In this document: positions 11,238 to 20,938 of the stretch, one piece after another
How positions within the stretch are numbered: the first letter of the stretch is position 1
Layout of the letters: the number at the start of each line of letters is the position of its first letter
Assembly: GCA_019426215.1 (NCBI GenBank)
Contig: CM033393.1
Coordinates: 14,542,046 to 14,606,045, forward strand
Direction of reading: 5' to 3'
Origin: Buddleja alternifolia
Taxonomy: Eukaryota > Streptophyta > Magnoliopsida > Lamiales > Scrophulariaceae
DNA: 64,000 nucleotides
Made by a program: the position numbers and the translations under genes
Notes under the pieces: model-generated
What the model saw: the letters and a program-made list of their open reading frames with translations, nothing else
Told to the model about the DNA's origin: nothing
Database searches by the model: none

Positions 11238-12903
11238 AGGAAAAGGTGGTCGTGGCTGTACAGGTTCAGGAGCATGCGGGATGCAGATTTGCCGTTATCC
11301 GAAACAGGTAACTGTGCCGCGGCATTGGACCGCGGTTCGGTGGTGTGCCGCGTTCAGTGCCGCGGTCCTGTTCTGAAAGTTTTGACCGATGTCGGTGTTC
11401 GTTCGGTCAGTGCTCCTGTTCTGAAAAATTGGACACTTGGAATTTCAGACCGCGTTCAGTGCGCGGTCCCTGTTCGGAAAAATTGGACACTGGAATTTCA
11501 GACCGCTTTCTGTGCCGCGGTTCAGTCGGATTTTTGTAAATTTTCAGCACCACTTTTTACCACTTCTCAATGCGATGGCCTGAACCTGTTCTTTCGGGTT
11601 TTTCTCGGTGTCGCTAGGTAGCGATCCTGGTGTTCTACCTGAGAGTTGACTAGCCAATTGTCCCAATTGAGTTTGTATGTTGCTCACATTAATTTCAAGG
11701 TTGTGACACCGTTCATCATTTTTCTTTATATATTGAGCATCAATTCCTCAAAACTCGTTTCCTTTTCTTGTGGTTGGTAACCTCCTTGTTTGTGAAATGT
11801 GTTGGTTTGAAAACCCCCTTGACGTTGAAATGGCGGTCTATCACCGTGTGATTGAAACCCGGAGGTTGCTTCACCACATTGTTGTTGTTACTCCATGAGA
11901 AGTTTGGGTGATTTCTCCACCCCGGATTATATTTTTCAGAAAATGGATCGTTTTGTGTCCTATTTGAATTTTGCACATAATTCGCATCTTCAACACATTC
12001 GGAATGATAAGATTGACTGCCATGTTGACACTCCGTAATGTGATGATTTCCACCACAATTTTCACACAACGTTTGCACTTGGTTTACCGAGAAATTCATA
12101 GCATCCAATTTCTTGTGCAATAGTTCTACTTGATTAGCTAGTGAAGTGGAAGCTTCCACTTCATAAACTCCACTCGCCTTCTTTGGAAGTATTACTCTCT
12201 CGGTAGGCCATTGGTAGTTATTTTCCGACATTCTATCGATCATTCCCAAGCCGCTTGTGGTGGTAAATTCATGAGTGAACCACCCGCAGCTGCGTCTAGA
12301 TGAGTGCGAGGCCGGGTCCAAGGCCTTGATAAAGATGGTCCTTGAGTCCAACTCTGCAAAACCATGGTGAGGGCATTTTCGGAGAAGTTCCTTGAATCTT
12401 TCAAGTGCTTCATAGAGTGACTCTCCCTCCATTTGTCGAAATCCTTGTATCTCAACTTTGATAGCGGCTGTTTTCCCCGGTGGAAAATACTTACTCAAAA
12501 ACTTCTCCACCACTGGTCCCAAGTATGAATGGATGCCGTTGGCAATGAGTCAAGCCAAGCTCTTGCTTTATTCCCTCAATGAGAACGGAAAGAGTCTCAT
12601 TAATGGCATCATCGGTCACTCCATTTGTCGAAATGTGCTCAAATAGCTAAGGACTTGGTAAGTGAGCATGTGGTGACTCATCCGCCGTACCCCGATATTG
12701 TTCATGGAAATGAGTTGAAGAATAGCCGGTGATATTGTAAAATTGTTTGCTTCTACCGTGGGTAGTACGATAGCACCAGCGGCTCCATGAACATGGGTTC
12801 ATATACTCACGCGTTACAAGGACGGGGAGTTTGCTCTTGTCTTTGTGCTAAGTGGCAGCAACAGCGGCTTGAATCAAGGCTTGAATCCCGATCCTCTAAC
12901 TTA
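11238..12903 (-). pseudogene. Athila gag copy B, N-terminally truncated
   Basis: The longest frame (11740-12522) reads VEKFLSKYFPPGKTAAIKVE, a Gag core, then the zinc-knuckle-like segment CENCGGNHHITEC (C-X2-C-X4-H-X4-C) near 12010-12065. The region 11320-11535 is a scrambled version of the 54-bp repeat seen in copy A. The copy is cut at 12903, where gag (near its L-E-D-S-G codons) joins the env-position ORF of copy A. The first about 40 codons of gag, the primer site and a 5' LTR are absent here, so this is a duplicated internal segment, not a second element. Confidence 0.8.
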
Positions 12904-12912
12904 ACGTAAAGC
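12895..12912. other. Tandem-duplication junction inside the Athila element
   Basis: Sequence on the left matches the gag start region (compare 20590-20609) and sequence on the right matches the env-like ORF (compare 5343 onward). The two parents share only 'cg' at the breakpoint. No LTR or target duplication lies here. Confidence 0.85.
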
Positions 12913-13857
12913 ATGTATCTGAGCATCGGGTGTTCATACCTCGCAGTCTGAGAACGTGGGCTGGGGGAGGGACAGCGGGAGCCTATATGAGGAGGTACAT
13001 CAGCAGCACCGGCATCCGCATAAAGTGTTGGAAGCGGTGCAGCAATGCTGGCATCATCAAATCGCGCCATAGGCCGTGTCGTGGCCTCAAAAGAGTGAAT
13101 AGAGACACCCGCGCGTATAGCTAAGCAGTGATCAAATGAGGGTGCGCCAGATTCTGTGTAGTGCTCTTCTGAATCGATTCCAACAGAGATTTTTTTAATA
13201 TGCGGCCTACATCAATGCTGCGGCCACTCATAATGGCATAAAGAAGAGTTGCTCGGCTTCTTTAGCACCATACTGACCGATGTGGTGGGAAGAAAGCGGG
13301 CCGTAATGAATAATATACCATAACTTGGCCTGGGGCAGAAGGCACGTGCGGGGAAACTTGACCGTAATGCCCCGAGTCGTTATCCAAGTGGACCCGGGTT
13401 GCAAAGGTGTTTTCATCAACTCCATAGGGTCGGGCTCAAAGTGCAAAAATTCCTCATTGCCAACAGTGGAAGCTCAAAGAGTCGGCTGATGGTTTTCTTA
13501 TCAAATTTAACCGACACACTCCGCACTTTAACCCGATTCTTCCGTTTGACTCGATCAAAAGTCGTGAGCATTGGCATAAACTCACGAACCCCGAGAGGAC
13601 AGCAGGCGAGGGGTTTTCAACAAATTTAGTCCACCCACGGTTTTTGGATTTGAAAGAGAATTTCCTGATTCCGATCAGTAACTTTATTCCCGCTCAGGAC
13701 ACAATTCTTAGACAGGAAAATCTCAAGTGTAGCTTATATGCTTCTAAACTCACAAATTTGGATCTATCATAAAGTGGAACCTCAGATCTTCGGGCTCGGG
13801 ATTGGTGGAGCCTGAGAAGAGGGAGGGTTCATCGGCCCGACGTGTGCTAGAACGCAT
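12904..13857 (-). pseudogene. Athila env-position ORF, copy A, 3'-truncated
   Basis: This is the duplicate of 5344-6297, beginning at the ATG at 13857 and cut at 12904 before the C-terminal helical part. The segment IHYGPLSSHHIGQYGAKE is visible at 13228-13446 but in a frame separated from the N-terminal part by several one-base indels. Nearly every short window differs from copy B by an indel, more than the LTR divergence would predict. Confidence 0.75.
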
Positions 13858-15060
13858 TGCACTCAATCCCAAAGCAAAACCGACAATGACCCACAATGCA
13901 ATACCACCACAAACCAATTTCTCTCACCAATCAACACCACAATCTTGTCGTCAACAACAAAAACCGAATGCAGATATCCCAACAACCAAACCAAGGATAC
14001 AAAAATAAGCCGGCAAGGCGTGCGAAGGCGACGAATAAACGAAAGATACAAGAGGGAGCAAAAAGCCTTACCCACCGAAACAATCCCGGAGTTGGCCAAA
14101 AGTGCCAAGAGTCGCACACAGATATACTACACAGCCCCTGTGAATCTGGAAATTGCAAAAGGAGAGCCCGAAGAATTGTTGAAATTTGGCAAAATACCCT
14201 GAAATTAGTTATAGTAAATGAAGTTGGTCGTGACTGGAAGTCGTCTGAAGTGAAATTTGAGCAGCAATCGACCCCAAAACTCTGAAAAATCAACAAATCG
14301 GCCCTTATCCGATTGGAATGTATAAAAATCGGACCCAATGTGAAATTTTGAAAAAATTTCGCCCTAGGCATGAACCCTAGGAGAAATCACCCAAAAGTCA
14401 CCTAAAATCCGAAAATAATCGGTGGGATAGGAGAGGAAAGATCGTCGAAAATAAGAGGGGTAATGGTGATTTTGTTTGTTGAAATGGAAGTGAAAAGTTT
14501 GGCGTCGGATTTTGGGGCTATTGAGGTAATAAATGCCGGTTCGAGTGGGTGGAAGAGAGGAATAGTGGGAAAATGCAGCAGAATTCAGCCCTTAAAGTGC
14601 TGACTATCCGCGACGTCCGCGGTCCGTGCCGCGGCACAAACCAAACCGCGGTCCAGGGACGCGGAATGGTGCACTTGTGCACTTGGCAAAGAATGGAGGG
14701 GGAACCGCGGTATGGTTGTAGAAAATCACATTGACGCCGCGGTTTCAAGCCGCGGCGCAGAAAGTGCGTAACGTTTGCCCGTATTTTTTTCAAAGACGGC
14801 CGCGGTCCTGTGCCGCGGTACAGTGCCGAGATGTGTAGGCATGGACTAGGTGCCCGCGGCACTGAACTGCGTCCTGTTCCAATTTTTTTTTTTTTTTTTT
14901 GAAATAAACGCAGCAACCGAAAAGTCAACAAACCCTGAAACAAGAATCAAAATAACTCAGCTCAAAGTAAAACAAAAGGAAAATTAATGAAAAATTAAGA
15001 AACATGAAAAACGTGGGTTGCCTCCCACGAAGCGCTGGTTTATAGTCATTAGCTTGACGT
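13858..15060 (-). other. Spacer, copy A, with CCGCGG array
   Basis: Duplicate of 6298-7440. The CCGCGG array runs from about 14608 to 14870. One patch near 14210-14260 (tagtaaatgaagttggtcg and following) has no counterpart in copy B and looks scrambled. No coding sequence seen. Confidence 0.6.
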
Positions 15061-16914
15061 TTCAAGAGGGGGTCACGGGATGGATCCTGGAGCGGGACGT
15101 GTGTGTGCTTGTCCTTGCTCCATCCTGATGAAAATAATGTTTCAACCGTGCCCATTTACAGTAAAAGTACCCTTTACCTCGTCTTGAATCTCAATAGCCC
15201 CGGATGGATAAACCTTTGTGATAGTGAAAGGACCGACCACTTTGAACGAGTTTGCCGGCAAAAGTCGTAGGCGAGAGTTGAAAAGAAGTACCTCATGCGC
15301 CAATTGAAATTCCCGGGTGTGATCCTGATCATGCATGCATTTCTTCGTTCGTTCCTTGTACAACTTGGCATTCTCATATGCCTCATGTCGAAATTCGTCA
15401 AGCTCATTAAGTTGGAGTAACCGATTTTACCTGTAGCTTGCATATCAAAGTTAAGCATTTTAATAGCCCATATGCTCTATGCTCAAGTTCGACAGGTAGG
15501 TGACATGCTTTTCAAAAACAAGGCGGTAAGGTGACATGCCGATTGGGGTTTTAAACGCGGTTCTATATGCCCAAAGTGCATCATCTAGCTTGAGGGACCA
15601 ATCCTTCCTAGAGGACTAACTGTTTTTCTAAGATGCGTTTAATTTCCCTATTCGACACTTCTACCTGTCCACTCGTTTGAGGGTGATACGGGGTCGAGAC
15701 CTTATGTGTGACACCATATTTTGTTAAAAGAGCATCAAATTGTTTGTTCCGAAATGTGTGCCACCATCGCTAATAATTGCTCGAGGAGTGCCAAAACGAG
15801 TGAAAATATGCTTCTTTAAAAATCTTAGCACTCGAGCATCATTAGTTTGCAATGCTTCCGCCTCAACCCACTTAGACACATAATCAACGGCTACAAGTAT
15901 GTACTTGTGGGAATGAGAATTAGGGAAGGGTCCCATAAAATCAATTCCCCACACATCAAAAAGTTCGCATTCTAGCATATTATTTAAAGGCATCTCATGC
16001 TTTCGAGAAATATTGCCAACACGTTGGCATTTATCACACGATGCAACAAAAGCATGGCTATCTTTAAATAAAGTAGGCCAGAAGAAACCGATTGTAGCAC
16101 CTTGAGGGCGGTCTTAGTGGGTCCGAAGTGTCCTCCAATGACACCATCGTGACAGTGGCGCAAGATAGACATTGTTTTCCTCGAAGGGAACACACCTCCG
16201 GATAATACAATCTGCACAAACTTTAAACAAGAAAGGATCATCCCACAAATAGTGCTTAGCTTCAGATAGGAATTTCTTCCTCTGATGATAAGTAAGATCT
16301 GGGGGGAGTTCCCTCGTGACAAGATAATTTGCAATATCAGCAAACCAGGGGCGGGGTCCATTAATGATAGCATAAAGATGTTCATCCGGGAATTCTTCTA
16401 AAATTGGTGTGGCATCTAAAATATCTACCCGAGAGTCCTCAATTCTAGAAAGGTGGTCCGCAACAACATTTTCTACCCCCTTTTTGTCTCTAATTTCTAG
16501 GTCATATTCTTGTAACAACAAGATCCACCTAATCAATCTTGGTTTTGCATCTTTTTTAGAGAGGAGGTATTTAAGAGCTGAATGGTCGGTCGTATACAAT
16601 GACTTTATTCATGACAAGGTATGAATGGAACTTATCAAAAGCGAATACACGACAGCTAGTAACTCTTTTTCAGTAGTTGCATAATTCTGTTGTGCATCAT
16701 TAAGTGTCTTACTCGCGTAATAAATTGTTCGAAATACCTTATCCTTGCGTTGACCAAGGACTGCACCTACCGCGAAATCACTTGCATCACACATTAGCTC
16801 AAACGGGAGACTCCAATCGGGTGCCACGATCACGGGATCCGTAATCAATTTTTCTCGAAGAGTGTGAAATGCCTGTAAACACGTAACGTCAAAATCAAAT
16901 TGTGCATCTTTCAT
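15061..16914 (-). pseudogene. Athila RNase H and integrase, copy A
   Basis: Minus-strand frames from 16914: RNase H with VIVAPDWSLPFELMCDASDF and YASKTLNDAQQNYATTEKEL, then [20 protein letters not shown]. Next come the HHCC zinc-binding part of integrase ([13 protein letters not shown], 16100-16200) and the catalytic core ([38 protein letters not shown]; 15724-15993). The C-terminal part near 15180-15360 has [18 protein letters not shown]. At least five one-base frameshifts separate these pieces. RNase H would remove the RNA template and integrase would insert the cDNA in the nucleus. Confidence 0.85.
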
Positions 16915-19571
16915 GAGGAGATTAGAGAGAGGTTCGAAATATCGGAAAAATTCTTAATAAACCGTCTATAAAACCCGGCATGACCCAAGAAACTCCTCAC
17001 TCCTTTGACAGATGTGGGAGGCGGAAGTTTCTCGATAACTTCCACTTTAGCGGGATCCACCTCAATACCCTTGTGTGAAATACGATGTCCCAAAACTATG
17101 CCTTCTTGTACCATAAAGTGACACTTCTCCCAATTTAAAACAAGGTTAGTATCCTCACATCTCTGTAAAACCAATGATAAATTATTCAAACAAGAATCAA
17201 ATGAAGAGCCAAAAACAGAGAAGTCATCCATGAATATTTCAATGAAATTTGGAACCATATCATGAAAGATAGCCATCATACAACGCTGAAATGTGGCAGG
17301 CGCATTACAAAGGCCAAATGGCATTCGTCTATAAGCAAATGTACCATAAGGACAAGTGAAAGTTGTTTTTTCTTGATCCTCCGGTGAAATAGCAATTTGA
17401 TTATAACCCGAATAGCCATCTAGAAAACAATAGAATTCATGTCCGGCTAACCTTTCTAGCATTTGGTCAATGAAGGGGAGGGGAAAGTGATCTTTTCTAG
17501 TAGCATCATTTAATTTCCTATAGTCAATACAAACACGCCAACCTGTCACGGTGCGAGTTGGGATTAACTCGTTTTTCTCATTTGAGATAACGGTTATTCC
17601 TCCTTTCTTTGGCACGACTTGGGTTGGGCTTACCCATGCACTATCTGAAATAGGATATATTATACCTGAGTCAAGCAATTTAATCACTTCCTTTTTTACT
17701 ACCTCTTGCATCATTGGATTTAGTCTCCTTTGAGGTTGGATTGTGGTCTTGTAATTGTCCTCCATTAGGATTTTATGCATGCAGATAGCTGGACTAATTC
17801 CTTTGATGTCTGCGATCTTCCAACCGAATGCCCTTTTGTGAGTCCTCAATACTCGTAATAGTTTTTCTTCCATGCTTCCTGTCAAAGATGAAGAAATAAT
17901 CACAGGTAAAGTTTCCGAAGTATCAAGAAAAGCATATTTCAAATGAGATGGTAAAGGTTTGAGTTCGAGTGTCGGAGGTTCTTCTATTGATTGTTTTGGT
18001 GGAGTGGTCAATGGGCGATCTAGAGATTCAAATCTTGGTCGATAACTCCGTTTATTAGGCGGATTGGCCTCAAGGCTAGCCAACATCTCTTGTAAGTGCT
18101 CCACATCGGTCTCTTTGTCCATGGGGCCAATTAAGCAAGATTTTAATAAGTCATCATCATTATGAAGCTGAAAGTACTCAACAGAAGCATGATCAACAAT
18201 ATCAATAGCATAACAAGTAGGGGTAGTGGAAGGATGCCTCATTGCTTGATATACATTAAAAGTAACCTGATCTTCACCTACTCTTAGTATGAGTTTACCA
18301 TTAGCGACATCAATTAAAGCTTTACCCGTATTCAAGAATGGACGACCCAAAATAAGTGGCATCTCGACGTCTTCTTCCATGTCCAATACTATAAAGTCCA
18401 CCGGAAAGATGAACTTATCAACCTTGACTAGTACGTCTTCGACCATCCCTCGTGGATACTTAATGGATCGATCCGCCAATTGGAGAGAAACGGTGGTTGG
18501 CTTTGGTTCTCCGAGCCCCAGCTTCCTGAAAAGCGAGAAAGGAAGTAGATTAATACTTGCTCCTAAATCACAAAGAACTTTAGAGAAGGTAAGAGAACCT
18601 ATTGTGCAAGGAATTGAGAAACTCCCTGGGTCTTTAAGCTTAGGGGGAAGCTTATTCTGAAGTATCGCGGAGCATTCCTCGGTGAGTGCAACGGTTGCAT
18701 GTTCTTCAAGCTTGCGTTTGTTCGAAAGAATTTCCTTGAGAAATTTAGCATAGCTTGGCATTTGGAGAATAGCATCTGCAAAAGGAATGTTAATGCGCAA
18801 TTGTTTAAACATTTCTACAAATTTTAGAAATTGAGCATCAAGTTTCCCCCTTTTTAGTGCCAAAGGAAAAGGTGGTCGTGGCTGTACAGGTTCAGGAGCA
18901 GTGCGGGATGCAGATTTGCCGTTATCCGAAACAGGTAACTGTGCCGCGGCATTGGACCGCGGTTCGGTGGTGTGCCGCGGTTCAGTGCCGTGGTCCTGTT
19001 CGGAAAAATTGGACACTGGAATTTCAGACCGCGGTTTTATGCCGCGGTCCTGTTCGGAAAACTTGGACACTGGAATTTCAGACCGCGGTTCTGTGCCGCG
19101 GCCCTGTTCGGAAAAATTGGACACTGGAATTTCAGACCGCGGTTCAGTGCCGCGGTCCTGTTCGGAAAAATTGGACACTGGAATTTCAGACCGCGGTTCT
19201 GTGCCGCGGTTCAAGTCGGATTTTTGTAAATTTTCAGCACCAACGTTTTTACCACTTCTCAATGCGATGGCCTGAACTTGTTCTTTCGGGTTTTTCTTGG
19301 TGTCGCTAGGTAGCGATCCTGGTGTTCTACCTGAGAGTTGACTAGCCAATTGTCCCAATTGAGTTTGTATGTTGCTCACATTAATTTCAAGGTTGTGACA
19401 CCGTTCATCATTTTTCTTTATATATTGGAGCATCAATTCCTCAAAACTCGGTTTCTTTTCTTGTGGTTGGTAACCTCCTTGTTTGTGAAATGTGTTGGGT
19501 TGAAAACCCCCTTGACGTTGAAATGGCGGTCTATCACCGTGTGATTGAAACCCGGGAGGTTGCTTCACCAC
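16911..19571 (-). CDS. Athila Gag C-terminus, protease and reverse transcriptase, copy A
   Basis: An open frame of 886 codons is the longest in the window. Residues 1-120 are the glutamine-rich Gag tail; residues about 125-210 hold four near-exact repeats centred on EIPVSNFSEQ; the protease has the Athila-type active site CDLGASINLLP near residue 310; the Gag/PR linker has FKQLRINIPFADAILQMPSY. Reverse transcriptase occupies about residues 620-870, with CIDYRKLNDATRKDHFPLPF, YRRMPFGLCNAPATFQ and the catalytic FMDDF. The frame ends at 16911 by a one-base shift just before RNase H. It is joined to the upstream gag frame by another shift near 19625. No own start is implied; the product would be a polyprotein. 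Confidence 0.9.
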   Translation of the reverse strand: MVKQPPGFQSHGDRPPFQRQGGFQPNTFHKQGGYQPQEKKPSFEELMLQYIKKNDERCHNLEINVSNIQTQLGQLASQLSGRTPGSLPSDTKKNPKEQVQAIALRSGKNVGAENLQKSDLNRGTEPRSEIPVSNFSEQDRGTEPRSEIPVSNFSEQGRGTEPRSEIPVSKFSEQDRGIKPRSEIPVSNFSEQDHGTEPRHTTEPRSNAAAQLPVSDNGKSASRTAPEPVQPRPPFPLALKRGKLDAQFLKFVEMFKQLRINIPFADAILQMPSYAKFLKEILSNKRKLEEHATVALTEECSAILQNKLPPKLKDPGSFSIPCTIGSLTFSKVLCDLGASINLLPFSLFRKLGLGEPKPTTVSLQLADRSIKYPRGMVEDVLVKVDKFIFPVDFIVLDMEEDVEMPLILGRPFLNTGKALIDVANGKLILRVGEDQVTFNVYQAMRHPSTTPTCYAIDIVDHASVEYFQLHNDDDLLKSCLIGPMDKETDVEHLQEMLASLEANPPNKRSYRPRFESLDRPLTTPPKQSIEEPPTLELKPLPSHLKYAFLDTSETLPVIISSSLTGSMEEKLLRVLRTHKRAFGWKIADIKGISPAICMHKILMEDNYKTTIQPQRRLNPMMQEVVKKEVIKLLDSGIIYPISDSAWVSPTQVVPKKGGITVISNEKNELIPTRTVTGWRVCIDYRKLNDATRKDHFPLPFIDQMLERLAGHEFYCFLDGYSGYNQIAISPEDQEKTTFTCPYGTFAYRRMPFGLCNAPATFQRCMMAIFHDMVPNFIEIFMDDFSVFGSSFDSCLNNLSLVLQRCEDTNLVLNWEKCHFMVQEGIVLGHRISHKGIEVDPAKVEVIEKLPPPTSVKGVRSFLGHAGFYRRFIKNFSDISNLSLISS
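18945..19215 (-). repeat. 54-bp tandem repeat in Athila gag carrying CCGCGG modules
   Basis: About four copies of a 54-bp unit, 18 codons each, encode variants of DRGTEPRSEIPVSNFSEQ. Each unit contains one or two CCGCGG palindromes in the same GTGCCGCGGTCC context as in the LTR, so the coding repeat and the non-coding arrays share sequence. Confidence 0.9.
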
Positions 19572-20734
19572 ATTGTTGTTGTTACTCCATGAGAAGTTTG
19601 GGTGATTTCTCCACCCCGGATTATATTTTCAGAAAATGGATCGTTTTGTGTCCTATTTGAATTTTGCACATAATTCGCATCTTCAACACATTCGGAATGA
19701 TAAGATTGACTGCCATGTTGACACTCCGTAATGTGATGATTTCCACCACAATTTTCACACAACGTTTGCACTTGGTTTACCGAGAAATTCATAGCATCCA
19801 ATTTCTTGTGCAATAGTTCTACTTGATTAGCTAGTGAAGTGGAAGCTTCCACTTCATAAACTCCACTCGCCTTCTTTGGAAGTATTACTCTCTCGGTAGG
19901 CCATTGGTAGTTATTTTCCGACATTCTATCGATCATTTCCCAAGCCGCTTGTGGTGGTAAATTCATGAGTGAACCACCCGCAGCTGCGTCTAGATGAGTG
20001 CGAAGGCCGGGTCCAAGGCCTTGATAAAAGATGGTCACTTGAGTCCAAACTGCAAAACCATGGTGAGGGCATTTTCGGAGAAGTTCCTTGAATCTTTCAA
20101 GTGCTTCATAGAGTGACTCTCCCTCCATTTGTCGAAATCCTTGTATCTCAACTTTGATAGCGGCTGTTTTCCCCGGTGGAAAATACTTACTCAAAAACTT
20201 CTCCACCAACTGGTCCCAAGTATGAATGGATGCCGTTGGCAATGAGTCAAGCCAAGCTCTTGCTTTATCCCTCAATGAGAACGGAAAGAGTCTCATTCTA
20301 ATGGCATCATCGGTCACTCCATTTTGTCGAAATGTGCTCAAATAGCTAAGGAACTTGGTAATGTGAGCATGTGGTGACTCATCCGCCGTACCCCGATATT
20401 GTTCATTGGAAATGAGTTGAAGAATAGCCGGTGATATTGTAAAATTGTTTGCTTCTACCGTGGGTAGTACGATAGCACCAGCGGCTCCATGAACAGTGGG
20501 TTGCATATAATCACGTAAAGGACGGGGAGCTTGCTCTTGTCTTTGTGCTAAAGTGGCAGCAACAGCGGCTTGAATCAAGGCTTGAATTCCCGAGTCCTCT
20601 AAATTAACGGGATTGTTCCCTTCCATTGCCTCAAATTGATTCTCGTTTTGGCTTTGTGCTCGTCTTCTTCTATTGAAAGTGCGCTCGATCTCGGAATCAA
20701 AATCTTCAAGGTTCCCTTGAGATGTGCGGGTCAT
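19565..20734 (-). CDS. Athila Gag N-terminal part, copy A
   Basis: Starts at the ATG at 20734 (MTRTSQGNLEDFDSEIERTF), about 180 bp after the primer binding site. The Gag core runs over residues 100-260 (AHITKFLSYLSTFRQNGV, RARAWLDSLP-like segment, FLSKYFPPGKTAAIKVEIQG). A zinc-knuckle-like CENCGGNHHITEC lies near residue 340. The frame leaves the true reading near 19625, where a T run is one base shorter than in copy B; after that the correct frame is the one described at 16911-19571. Gag builds the particle that packages element RNA. Confidence 0.88.
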   Translation of the reverse strand: MTRTSQGNLEDFDSEIERTFNRRRRAQSQNENQFEAMEGNNPVNLEDSGIQALIQAAVAATLAQRQEQAPRPLRDYMQPTVHGAAGAIVLPTVEANNFTISPAILQLISNEQYRGTADESPHAHITKFLSYLSTFRQNGVTDDAIRMRLFPFSLRDKARAWLDSLPTASIHTWDQLVEKFLSKYFPPGKTAAIKVEIQGFRQMEGESLYEALERFKELLRKCPHHGFAVWTQVTIFYQGLGPGLRTHLDAAAGGSLMNLPPQAAWEMIDRMSENNYQWPTERVILPKKASGVYEVEASTSLANQVELLHKKLDAMNFSVNQVQTLCENCGGNHHITECQHGSQSYHSECVEDANYVQNSNRTQNDPFSENIIRGGEITQTSHGVTTTMW

Positions 20735-20914
20735 GCAATACTCAAAGAAGTCAACCTAACAATAGAATCAAAAGAACCAAAATTAAAACGTAAAAACAAC
20801 AAACCAACACGCAAAAACAGCAACTTTTAACATAAAAACAGCAAACCAAAATGTAAAAATAGTAACTTAGTCTTAGAATAGATAAGTGAATTACAATATT
20901 AAATAACGCAATTG

Positions 20915-20932
20915 TCCCGGGCAACGGCGCCA
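20915..20932 (-). other. Primer binding site (tRNA-Asp type)
   Basis: On the minus strand the sequence six bases inside the 5' LTR is TGGCGCCGTTGCCCGGGA. This matches the tRNA-Asp-type primer site known for Athila elements, with possibly one mismatch (CCCGGG rather than CCGGGG). Confidence 0.9.
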
Positions 20933-20938
20933 AAAACT

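Noticed and set aside
11274..11621. Plus-strand frames rich in R-G-S-V-P and similar frames at 18857-19309
   Set aside because: They are antisense readings of the gag tandem repeat.
12904..13857. A second, separate Athila element to explain the duplicated segment
   Set aside because: There is no LTR, primer site, polypurine tract or target duplication between the copies; only an internal junction at 12903/12904 is seen.
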